Assembly: GCA_948567375.1 (NCBI GenBank)
Contig: OX419758.1
Location: 44,273,001 to 44,337,000 of the forward strand
DNA: 64,000 nt
Source: Lunularia cruciata
Lineage: Eukaryota > Streptophyta > Marchantiopsida > Lunulariales > Lunulariaceae
Direction of reading: 5' to 3'
Part shown: piece by piece, positions 1 to 8,960 of the stretch
Numbering within the stretch: position 1 is the stretch's first letter
Layout: every line of letters starts with the position of its first letter
Made by a program: the position numbers and the translations under genes
The notes under the pieces: generated by a model
The model's input: the letters and a program-made list of their open reading frames with translations, nothing else
Databases searched by the model: none
Told to the model about the DNA's origin: nothing

Positions 1-350
1 TCATCCAACTCAATGGTACCCACTGTACCAGAGTAATGCCTAGGGCCTTTGGAGGCCCCATAAATCTCGTCCATGTCCCACAACAACGGGGTGGACATAC
101 CAAGTGCACTCTCAATTGAATCAACTCCTGTGTCAAACTCCAACTCAGAGTCAATCTCCTCCCTCACTGGGACCTAAGATACAAGCTGATACCGAGCACC
201 ACTCTGAGTAAACCCACTATCTACTGCAGGGCTAACTCCTCAGAAATCTCCAAAGAACTCCGTCGTGACAAAGTAACCACACCAACAAACCCAAACCACC
301 AATTGCAACCGCAAGTGCCCCACCAAGTGCCAACACCACCACATGCAAAC
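1..350 (-). pseudogene. Gag N-terminal fragment (copy 1)
   Basis: The minus strand encodes the same N-terminal Gag region as 10737-11104 of the full element, including the acidic stretch rich in Ser, Asp and Glu and the part just before the capsid-like region. It is cut by the window edge. At least one stop interrupts the frame near 235 and another near 175, both absent from the other copy, so this copy is non-functional. The start codon is uncertain because the upstream leader is also open and Gly/Val-rich. Confidence 0.6.
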
Positions 351-645
351 ACCACCAAGCACCACCCACTAATGTAACTCTAGGGGAAAGTGCAACCTGT
401 AACCTGCCATCATAACACACACTCTCATGGTCTGCAGGTCATCACTTCTTGCCTCATCAGAGAGAAACAAAGGTAGTCTGACTGGTCATTACTCCAGCCT
501 CACCATTGAGAGCACACTAGAGCACCAACGCTCAAAAGTCAGGGCACCTCACACAAACATGGTGCACAAATAGGAAGCAAAGAATAGAGGGGGTCCAATC
601 ACAAGAAATCTAAACAAAAACCCTCCATCTCATAACACAACACGT

Positions 646-662
646 GACTGACTTTGCCACCA
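646..662 (-). promoter_or_regulatory. Candidate primer-binding site, copy 1
   Basis: On the minus strand this reads TGGTGGCAAAGTCAGTC, resembling the 3' end of plant initiator Met-tRNA (TGGTATCAGAGC...). It lies two bases inside the TG...CA block ending at 1992. Confidence 0.5.
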
Positions 663-664
663 TT

Positions 665-1992
665 TGGCATTTGACATAAGAGAAGTTGGTATCTAAGCCC
701 TAAGCTACCAGGATCACCAAGAATGGGATCAAACTACCTCTCCTAGCCAAAACTACATGTGTATAGATAACAGTGGCACAGTCACTATGACAACAAGTGA
801 GGGTGGACCAGTTGGCTAGGGCACCAGTCTAGGAACAAGAGATCTAGAGGTCAAACCCTATTGCGTGCAATCTAGCAGGAAAGGCAGATTTTGCCAACCA
901 ATGACCAAGATCTACTCTAAACTAGCTAGCCTCACGCCAGCAAGCTGGCTTGCTGGCCCTTCTAGGCCTTCATAGCCTCTCATAGCCCACAGCCCTATGC
1001 CTCTAAACGCAACCTCCTCCAAAATTGGCATAACTTCTCCAAATCTGCAAAAGTCCTCCAAACTAGCAAAACTCCTCCAAATCTGGCCAAACAGCAAAAA
1101 CTCCTCCAAATCTGGCCAAAATCTGGCCAAAATCTGACGTAAACCCTAAAGATGGCTGTCCGCGAAATCCCCCACTAACTTTCCACTCGAGCCAAATTGA
1201 CAACACGGGTTTTTCCAAATCACAAATTCATGAGAAGAACTTCCCAACTCCACCTTCAATTTGACTTTTTGAGCCCAACTTGCAGCATATTGGTCCTGCC
1301 TTCACCTCTTGAGCTCAAAATCACAACCACTATTCAAAAATTGCTCCTTCTTTGCTCAAAATTTGGCCAGCGCTTCAGCACACCGTCCGCCTAACTGCCA
1401 AATCTGCATCAATTGATTGAGCTTCTGCACACTAGGGAAATACTGAAATTGAATCGAGCTACCAACAATCCACTGAGCTTGGAGATACCACCAACACTCA
1501 CAGTTCCTGTACCCGTTTTCCCCCTATCTTCACTTCTTTGATGTAATTAGATTGCTTACCACTCTCAACTCAACTCAACTCAGATCAGTACTTGATTTAT
1601 CACTCTATAAATTGCCAACAACTGGGCACTGATTACAATCAAGCCACACCCACTCAAGCATAGAGAATCCAAGTGACGCTCGCTGGCCTCTGTCCACCAT
1701 AGCTAGGAACTCGAACGCTCAACATTAAAGAAGTGAGCTCTTTGGAGCTCACTTCGAAACTATACCCCCTGGACTTGAGCTAGCTCTGAAACCCTAACGG
1801 TCCCGCTGACGGCACACTCAACGATGCAAATGGTGCAAAGTGACAGTGGGCCCCACCATGAAGTCAGTTTCCTGAACACAAAATCTAACCGTCGGAAAGT
1901 AGTCTCTGAGAAACTGCTAGAATAACTCTAACTACTATCACTAGAACTCTAGTGTCCGAGCATCTAGATGTGGCACTACAAATGGCGTGACA
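665..1992 (-). repeat. 5' terminal (LTR-like) block of copy 1
   Basis: A TG...CA-bounded block homologous to 11432-12692. About 450 bp at its right end (from near 1545) is repeat block A, also found at 2988-3437 and 12244-12692. The left part is unique to 5' ends and contains a variable tandem array around 1015-1135 built on units like ctcctccaaatctggccaaa. The corresponding place in the other copy carries a different short tandem array. Confidence 0.75.
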
Positions 1993-2881
1993 CAATAAAG
2001 GTGCATCACATGAAAAAAAAAAGCTTTGAAAGAACTTTGGCTTGCTCTCTTCTTCTTACATAATTGTAAAGGTTGTGGAACTTTGTGTTTTCTTCATTAA
2101 AGCCAAAGAACTTCACACTAAAATCCATGGAATTGATATAAAAACTCACTTATACATGAAAAAAAAAATTACTGCACTACATTAATACCTTCATCATTGC
2201 TTTTGTCAATGCCTTTGGTGGGGAGCAAAGGTAAAATTAAACCTAACAAGAAGAATAAAGATTGAGTTAGTATGATTGCTCATAAATATATAGAAATTTT
2301 AGATTATTTTGACAATATCAAGCAATATTCACCAAATTCACAAAGGTCCTTGCAAGAGGCTGGTGTAGAAAACCATTGCTTTTAATATGATTGCCTTATT
2401 TCTTGTGAAGTTTGGCAATACATGTGAAAACTACTTGTACAAATGAATTTATTTGTTGCATGAAAAATTCAATAGAAGTGAAAGATCCATGTTGAGACAA
2501 AAACCCAAAAGGACCTTGCAAACTTGCAGGTCGCAAGGTCTCCAAGTATAGGGGCATGCAGCAAGGTCAACTCTTTGTTCCTTAAGCCTTAGAGTTATAT
2601 GGAGTGATGTACACAACATTTGACACATTTGTCAGGGAGTGCACGAGAGCTTATCATGTTAGGCGTCAGGGGGTACTACTCTCACTCTCATACTTTGTAG
2701 CATATTTTAAACAGTGTGTGCTCTATAGAGGGCAATGGCTGATGCAATTCATAAGAGAGCAATCACATTAGATGATGTTTCTTTGGATGTTTCAGTTGTG
2801 TGTAGACCGTACTACTTGCATAGCTTGGATATCTTAGGTGCGGTAGGGCAGATTTCTCATGTAGATCCTATTGGGGCTTAG
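1993..2881. repeat. Host repeat R, left part (interrupted by the Ty3 element)
   Basis: From about 2518 this matches 61137-61495 in order and orientation (shared stretches include atcatgttaggcgt and gatatcttaggtgc). The match resumes after the retrotransposon at 12693. It is therefore the target into which the element jumped. No coding region is recognised. The first 500 bp show no match within the window; short runs of A occur at 2012 and 2158. Confidence 0.65.
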
Positions 2882-2986
2882 TGTCGTGCGTATATACATT
2901 GCTACACAACATACATCACTGTCAACATCATACACTATAGAAACACAACTCACACATAAGTCATACATAGACTCTAAAGTGCCACA
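2882..2986 (-). repeat. Terminal repeat block B2
   Basis: A 105-bp block beginning TGTCGTGCG and ending GTGCCACA on the plus strand, nearly identical to 3440-3544. It forms the outermost 3' end of the element. The corresponding block in copy 3 is 24946-25050. Confidence 0.85.
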
Positions 2987-2987
2987 A

Positions 2988-3437
2988 TAATCAGATTGCT
3001 TAACACTTTCAACTCAACTCAACTCAGATCAGTACTTGATCTGTCACTCTATAAATTGTCAACAACTGTGCACTGATTACAGTCAAGCCACACCCACTCA
3101 AGCATACAGAATCCAGGTGACGCTTGCCGGCCTCTGTCCACCATAGCTAGGAGCTCGAAGGCTCAACATCAGAGAAGTGAGCTCTTTGGAGCTCACTTCA
3201 AAACTATACCCCCCTAGACTCGAGCTAGCACTGGAACCCTAACGGTCCCGCTGACGGCACACTCGACGGTGCAAACGGTGCAAAGTGATGGTGGGCCTCA
3301 CCGTGAAGTCAGTACCCCAAACACCAAATCAGACTGTCGGAAAGTAGTCCCTGAGAAACTACTAGAATAACTCTAACTACTATCACTGGAACTCCTAAGT
3401 CCGAGCAGCTAGATGCGGAACTACAAATGGCGTGATA
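2988..3437 (-). repeat. Terminal repeat block A2
   Basis: About 450 bp matching the extreme 5' end of the same element (block A1, 12244-12692) with few differences. It lies between two copies of block B. In copy 3 the A block extends about 80 bp further into sequence that matches 12153-12243, so this copy has lost that piece. Confidence 0.88.
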
Positions 3438-3439
3438 GC

Positions 3440-3544
3440 TGTCGTGCGTATATACATCACTACACAATATACATCGCTGTCAACATCATACACTATAGAA
3501 ACACAGCTCACACATAAGTCATACATAGACTCTAAAGTGCCACA
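3440..3544 (-). repeat. Repeat block B1, next to the polypurine tract
   Basis: Second copy of the 105-bp block B. On the minus strand it starts TGTGGCAC directly after the polypurine tract and ends GCACGACA, then two bases separate it from block A2. A TG start next to the polypurine tract is what the first base of an LTR normally looks like. Confidence 0.85.
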
Positions 3545-3556
3545 ATCGCCCCCCTA
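3545..3556 (-). promoter_or_regulatory. Polypurine tract
   Basis: The minus strand reads TAGGGGGGCGAT immediately before block B1. In retrotransposons such a tract primes plus-strand DNA and fixes the start of the 3' LTR. The place is conserved in copy 3 (25643-25653, AAGGGGGTGAT). Confidence 0.75.
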
Positions 3557-3713
3557 GCTGGCGGTTAGGTCCCTCTAACTCCAGATAGCCATCTACTCTA
3601 AGTATATGGTATACCTTCTAATGGGCAAAGATCAGGAGGCCGGGTGCTATGGAGCCCCATTGTTAGTTGCCTGTCTGCAATCTATACCATATAAAGAATG
3701 AACTAGCTACAGG

Positions 3714-3977
3714 TCAAGTACATCTAGGACATAACCACTGTCCCTGAGGAACCACCGTGAGGGGAGGAGTCATAAATGCCATATGCCATCCTCTCAAACA
3801 GCTATCACACACTAACATAGTAGCAGCTCCACCAGAAGAGCCACATAACATACACCTCAAGCCTGCACGTACAAGTGCCAAGCTTGGGTCCATAGTACCA
3901 TCAATGTTTGGGAGGTGGCATGGCGCACAATTGCGCACATGATCCTTCCAAACAACACCATCACGTCCTTCTAACAC
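3714..3977 (-). pseudogene. PHD finger, C-terminal domain of the integrase polyprotein
   Basis: The open segment of 87 codons ends in a PHD zinc finger. The ligands are C42, C45, C57, C60, H65, then F68 where Cys is expected, then C83 and C86. The usual Trp-His spacing and WLCPRC ending are present. The same domain in copy 3 (25811-25965) keeps Cys at the F68 position, so the family has a complete C4HC3 finger and this copy lost one ligand. The frame is the same as RNase H and integrase upstream (from 5798), separated only by stop codons, so the finger is probably the C-terminal tail of Pol. PHD fingers commonly read the histone H3 tail at Lys4. By analogy with chromodomains on chromovirus integrases it could guide insertion; that is inference. 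An extra CAPCH motif sits at residues 17-21. Confidence 0.88.
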
Positions 3978-4058
3978 AAGGACTCAAGATGGCAAAACCT
4001 CGCACACTCTCAAGATAGTGCAGCTTGTAGAAACATCAAGTGTCGTCGGTGCTGTCTA

Positions 4059-4967
4059 CTATAGATATACATAGTTGCCTGGATGAAATCGATAGATCAA
4101 GGATCTATAACCTCCTCCTCGAATGGTAGCATAGCGTAAAGTATCTCTATGCTGAGCAATCGCCAAGTTCTCCAAGGCCATCGGTATCACTCTCCAAAAG
4201 ATCTCTGCCCACTGAGAACATGCGCTCATCCATACATCGGGGTCATCCAAGTCCAAAACTACAGTAGCATCTTGACAAATGGCTGCAGGTAAATTTGGAT
4301 CTCGTCCATAGAGTAGAAAATATGGAGAGAAGGATGCTAAGGAGGCTTGCCGGCTGAACCAATAGCCCATAGCTAACCAAGGTAACTGGAGATCCCAATC
4401 TCCCAAGTGGCTTCTCTGCAAACCATACTTTTGCAATCTTCTCTTCACCGTCTGAACCACTCTCTCTGCTAAGCCATCTGCCTCAGGGTGATCTCAAGAT
4501 GTAATACAATGATCAATCAAAGCCTTGTCACACAAGACTTGAAACTCTCCCAAGAACTCTGTACCTTGATCAGTCAAAACCTCAGTTGGTGCACCAAAAT
4601 GACTAAGAACTCGATCCAGGAATGAGTAAGCTGTCCCTTCACTAGACTTGTCAGGAAGTGCCACCAACTCAATCCACTTGGAGAAGTGCTCTACCATCAC
4701 CAAAACATACCGATGATGTCTCACAGTCAGCGGTAAAGGTCCGGCGAAGTCCAAAGTCCAACGGTAATCCAATCCCATGATAGGTAATGGGTGTAACTGT
4801 GGCGTAGGAGCATTGAATGATGCTCTAACTTGGTCACAAACCACACATCTGGCAACAAAATGCTGCACCTCGGTCTGCATACCGCGCCACCAATAATGAC
4901 TCTGAAGTAAGCTGTATGTATGCTTTACTCCAAAATGTCCTAGCTCCTCATGAGCATGACGGACCAA
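4059..4967 (-). pseudogene. Integrase (HHCC zinc domain and DDE core)
   Basis: Retroviral-type integrase that would insert the cDNA into host DNA. The N-terminal zinc-binding part shows HAHEELGH followed by CVVC. The core shows the first Asp in TLDFAGP, the second in LTDQGTEF and the Glu in HPEADGLAE. A C-terminal region (to about 4070) ends at YVYL before in-frame stops. A TGA at 4494 lies exactly where the family has Arg just before the HPE motif (CGA to TGA), and a TAG pair lies at 4059 and just after. The reading frame is shared with RNase H upstream and the PHD finger downstream. Confidence 0.92.
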
Positions 4968-4976
4968 CTGTGGTCT

Positions 4977-5798
4977 CTATGATGGAAGTGGTACTACTCG
5001 CACTCTTCCATCCTCCCATACATGCAAAGGATATCTACCCTCCAATCTGAACCGTCTAGCTCGCTGAAGAACACGGTCTCTCTCCTTCGCCCCAACTGTG
5101 CCACCCACAACACCAGTGCAAAGATAGTCCATCACTAAGACATCATAATGAATGTCTCGCTGAACTGTACCAATATCTTCACTCTCTGGATCTGTGACCT
5201 CAATAACTCCTCTTGTATGTGCTGAGAGAGATACCACCAAAGTCTCTACAAATATACACAGAAAGGCCGATGCATGCCAACCTGGCACCATCTCCTCATC
5301 TGTCTCACCATGCCAATGTGCTCCGGTCTGATCCTGCTGGCTGGGACATGGGTTTCTACTCAACCCATCTGCATCATGGTTCACCACTCCAGGTCTCTGA
5401 ACAACCGTGAAATCATACTCCTGTAAAATCAGAGCCCATCGTGCAAGCTTCCTTGAAAGCTTGTCGGACCCCATCAACCACTTCCGTGGCTGATGATTAG
5501 TGATGAGAGTGAAGGGGTTACCAAATAGGTAACATTGGAAATGTGCTACTGCCCAAACTGCTGCCAAGCACTCTCTCTCATATGAACTATACTTCGCCTC
5601 CGCTGAATTGTTGGAGCGACTAGCATAGGCCACCACAAACTCCTTCTCCTCATCATCATGCTGGGTGAGCACCGCTCCAAGCTCCAACATACTCCAATCA
5701 GTGTGAACCTGAAATGGTCGTCCCCTTATCGGTCTCCTCAAAATAGGAGCAGATGTCAACCTCTCCTTGAGCTCTACAAAAGCTCTCCCCAACACCAC
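4977..5798 (-). pseudogene. RNase H domain of Pol and spacer to integrase
   Basis: Degrades the RNA strand during reverse transcription. The segment begins with the RT-RNase H connection (FVELKERL) and continues with the RNase H core: the first acidic residue in VHTDWS, then GAVLTQHD, a YSSYERECL segment holding the second, a TNHQP where TDH is usual, and DGLSRN at the end. Roughly the last 100 codons are a linker before the integrase. Compared with copy 3 (near 27880) the start has lost about 14 bp encoding a DEQERA-like stretch, which creates a frameshift at 5798. A TAG stop at 4977 separates it from the integrase. Confidence 0.88.
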
Positions 5799-6790
5799 TC
5801 CTGTGTAAGCTTAGTCAGCTTTGTCAAGGCCTTGGCAATGACACTAAATCCTCTAACAAAGCGGCGATAGAAGTTTGCCAACTCAAGGAATGCTTGTACT
5901 CTACTCACATCCGTAGGCCGAGGAATACGTGCAATAGCCTCCACCTTGGTCTGCTGAACACCAAGTCCTCTAGGGTAGATAGTGTGACCCAAATGCTCAA
6001 CCTGCTCGTGGAAGAACCTACACTTCCAGGATGTAGTTTGAGTCCATGAGATCTCAACCTCTCAAACACCTCCAACAACTGTCTCTCATGCTCCTCCACA
6101 GTAGTGCTATAAACCAAAATATCATCAATATAGCACCGAGCAAAATCCAATCTAGCTAGGATCCTATCCATGACCCTCTGGAACTCAGTAGGAGCGTTCT
6201 TTAACCCAAATGGTAAGAACCTCCACTGATATAACACATCCTTGCCGTGAGGATCAATAGCCCAAAATGCTGTCTTGGACTTATCCTCCTCCCTGATCGG
6301 CAACTGATGATATCTTGCTCAAAGATCCAAAGTACTGAAGACCTTTGCATGCCCAATCGCATCAAAAATCTCCTCTGGTGTAGGCATGGCATACCGATCA
6401 GCCCTAGTCTGTCGGTTGATAGGACGGTAATCTCCACACATCTGCTTATCTATATAGTTGCCATGCATATCCTTCTTGGCTGGCATCACCGTTGCTGATG
6501 CATACTCCCGATGTGAAATCTCCACCAAACCAGCCTCAAAAAGGTCACTACTCCGGCTCTGAATCAATGTCCTCTCCATCTCACTATATCGATAAGGACG
6601 GTGGAAAACTGGTGTGTCGCTAGTCAGCTCAATCCGTATACCCGGTCCCTTTAGAGCACCCAAATCCTTCATACTGAAGGCAAAACAACTTGTGTGACTC
6701 CTCAAGAACCTCCAAACCCTCCGTCTTTCCTCTCCAGTAAGCTTGGGTCCAAGATCTGGCTCCCAAGTATCCTTTATAACTATAGTAGGA
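5774..6790 (-). pseudogene. Reverse transcriptase domain of Pol
   Basis: Makes the cDNA from the element RNA. Seen in order are the N-terminal lead-in (GPGIRIEL ... YRYSEMER), CGDYRPINRQT, FSTLDL, the FLPFGLKNAPTEFQRV motif, the catalytic CYIDDILVYS and the thumb-like LGHTIYPRGL ... ANFYRRFVRG. A TGA at 6319 directly after STLDL replaces an Arg codon expected in LDLR (CGA to TGA). A frameshift near 6010-6025 follows HGLKLHPG and another near 5798 leads into RNase H. This is a Ty3-clade RT; YIDD is a usual variant of YVDD. Confidence 0.93.
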
Positions 6791-7450
6791 GTGGAAGACG
6801 TACTGATTGGCTGCTACATTGGGCCCTTGGGAGCAATAGTGTCATGCTCCCGACCACTAGAGGTCCCAACCTCTGTGTGAAAAACTCCCTCCACTCTAGC
6901 TGCAAGCTCCACACGTCCTCTGGCTACATCCCATGTGGACCAAGGGTGTAATCCAAGTAGCTCACGCTCACCTGGATGGACTCCAAGTAGACCACTCTCC
7001 CTAGAAGCTACTGGATGTGTCCCAAGAATACCATGTCCACTCGGTCCATCGCCCCCAGCATGTGCCTGAATCGTCTCGATAAGCATAGGGCTCACAAGTG
7101 TCCGAGTGGTGATGCCTATCAAGTGCATCCTACGCTACTCTGCCAAGCCAAGGCTCACAATCCAGGTCAAACAGTTCAGGTCCATAGCCTGACCTAACAC
7201 CTGATGCCTAGATGCCTCTGACACTGCTGGAATAGCGGTAATACCGGTGCGAAAACCCATCGCCCGCTCTCTCTCATCAACATTGGGCTCCACCAACTAC
7301 TGTAACTGTGAGTCCCAAACAAGTCTAGGTCTTCCCTCTCAAAAGTCCAGGTCCTCCCTTTGGGAAACTCATGAGTGTGGGAAATGCAGCTCTAGGCTGT
7401 CCAACTAGGTTCACCACTGCCATAGGTGACCTATCAGCCACTACCACTGT
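6791..7450 (-). other. Decayed spacer between methyltransferase and RT
   Basis: An open frame in the RT phase (about 6814-7128) is rich in Gly, His and Leu and matches nothing I know. Just after the methyltransferase stop, the methyltransferase frame still reads AFPTLMSFPKGRTW, a Pro-Thr-Leu phrase resembling the end of DNMT-type domains. The remaining C-terminal methyltransferase motifs therefore probably lay here and are scrambled by a frameshift between about 7130 and 7400. Confidence 0.5.
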
Positions 7451-8374
7451 CTAAGACTGACGTTCAGCATCCAAGATATCATCAACAAGAATGTGGTCAA
7501 GTCGTTGAATCCCATTATAAGCGCGCTGTAGAACCTCTTTGGGTAAGAGGTTCGTCCACCAAAGACGAAGACGATGAGCCCGTGATCCCACTCTAGCTAC
7601 ATCTAACAATATAGCAGGTCCCATCCATGAATGGACCTGATGTGTACTCGCCACCACTCTAGTGCGATAATCACCCATTAATAGAACGTTCTCCAAAAGG
7701 TAAGCTGGAGAAACAAATTGATGAACCTGGAGATGTCGTAGTATCCGTGTCATCTCCCAAAACACACCAGAACGAGGATCCTGAAGACCCAAACCGCGGC
7801 CCGCACGTGTATGTCCCTGACATGGCCATCCAGAAATCACCAAGTGAATAGGCCCATGTCTCTCTAGGTCATGCGCCCCCAGTAAGGAAATGTCTACTGG
7901 TAAGGCCTTCTGGTAACCTCTGACTGCTGACATCGGTAATAACTCTGGATAAAGATAAGCCAAGTGTGCCACATGATGTAGAGAGACTCGCCTAGCAGTC
8001 TCATCTCTCTCTACATACAAGTACCTCTGAACTCGTATACCCACTTGTAACACCACAGTTAGTCCGATGCTGATCCCACCAAACAACTCCAATCGATTTA
8101 TCCCCTCTACTGGATACTGCCAAGCAATGAGTGTGGTATTTAGAGGTGTCAAAGCAATTGCCTCTGGAGGCTCATCCTCACACTCATCCCCTGATGGTAC
8201 GAAGGCTCCACTCCAAGCCTGCTGCACCAACTGATCTGCATGCTGCTGCAATGCCTCCTTTGAACTCCACAATGGAACATCCAAGGTGGATGGAACAATC
8301 CCACTTGTACTCCAAAGCCGAGTGATCTCCTCTGGTACTGGAGTATCCTCTGCATGGGGGTTCCCCTCCAACAA
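7451..8374 (-). pseudogene. C5-cytosine DNA methyltransferase domain, DNMT3/DRM-like
   Basis: Predicted to transfer a methyl group from S-adenosylmethionine to cytosine C5. Within the 307-residue segment: motif I LELFGGISIGL at 95-105 (cofactor binding), motif II VERD at 121-124, motif IV SGWPCQGHTRAGRG at 181-194 with catalytic Cys185, motif V-like DPRSGVF at 199-205, motif VI LLENV at 226-230 with its Glu, and motif VIII SRAHRLRLWWTNL at 264-276. The HR.R.WW.NL phrase with a preceding ILLDVARV resembles DNMT3/DRM (HRARYFWGNLP) more than DNMT1 or bacterial enzymes. Motifs IX-X are missing or displaced after the stop at 7451. It is in frame with Gag and protease upstream (11104-8384), separated from protease by one TGA, so it was part of the polyprotein. 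All catalytic residues I can see are intact. Confidence 0.92.
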
Positions 8375-8383
8375 GTCACCAGG

Positions 8384-8960
8384 TCAAGTAACTGCACCGC
8401 TGAAAGCCAAAACTGATGCTGCCATGGTCCTGGACTGTAGTGAGCCAGGACTGCCACTACTGAAGCGTACTGGTAGGCGACATACCCGTCCCTCACCAGA
8501 CTGCCAACCAGGTCTACAAGAGGCTGTCTCCTCCCAATAGTCAATGCTGAAACCCATGGGGTATAACATTGCTCCCCCAACTAGCACATCATATGACTCA
8601 GCTATCGTCGCAATAGCCTGAGCTCTCACCACCAAGCTATCAGTCGGATGACCAGGCTAAACCTGGACAACAAGCTCTCCATGTGTGATGTACTGTGTCG
8701 AGCCACCACCAAGAGATGTTTGGATCTGAAATGGACACCTCTCCACATCGGTCTTCCGTAACTCCAAACCGACAACTGCAACCTTCCCCAACATAAGGGG
8801 CTGCACACCATAGTCTAACAAGACTCTCTGTGGTGTATAGACCTTCCCTGAAGGTCTTACCAAACAAAAGATCCCCCTCTGGTTATCCAATAGGACAACA
8901 CCAGGTGTAAACCGCGCTCTCTCAAAGGCCGGTCTAGCTGGCAACTCCTCCAGTCTAGCC
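8384..8960 (-). pseudogene. Retropepsin-like aspartic protease region
   Basis: Cleaves the polyprotein. The region reads VLLDYGVQPLMLGK with the Asp codon at 8813-8815; the family norm is D-T/S-G, so Tyr replaces Thr/Ser here. Beyond a TAG at 8657 the same frame continues to YDVLVGGAMLYPMGF, which matches the second conserved part of Ty3 proteases (DVLIG...LYP.GF). The domain lies directly between Gag and the methyltransferase. A TGA at 8384 (an Arg codon, CGA, would be expected) separates it from the methyltransferase. Confidence 0.7.

Larger units (their letters stand above)
1..1992 (-). mobile_element. Copy 1 of the methyltransferase/PHD Ty3 family (5' end only)
   Basis: This stretch matches 10737-12692 of the complete element at 2882-12692 almost throughout, in the same orientation. 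It holds the 5' terminal region, a primer-binding-like site, the leader and the N-terminal part of gag; the rest lies beyond the window start. Its right end is ...GCGTGACA at 1992, the same terminus as the complete copy, so the 5' boundary of the family is seen twice independently. The target duplication cannot be checked because the other end is missing. Confidence 0.9.

Noticed and set aside
2882-3544. B-A-B as an independent small retroelement (TRIM) inserted at the 3' end
   Set aside because: The same array is at the same place in copy 3, and the TTAG duplication spans the whole 9.8 kb element rather than the array.
7451-8374. Methyltransferase as a bacterial-type adenine methylase, as in some DIRS elements
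   Set aside because: The motif order and the PCQ catalytic Cys are those of C5-cytosine enzymes.
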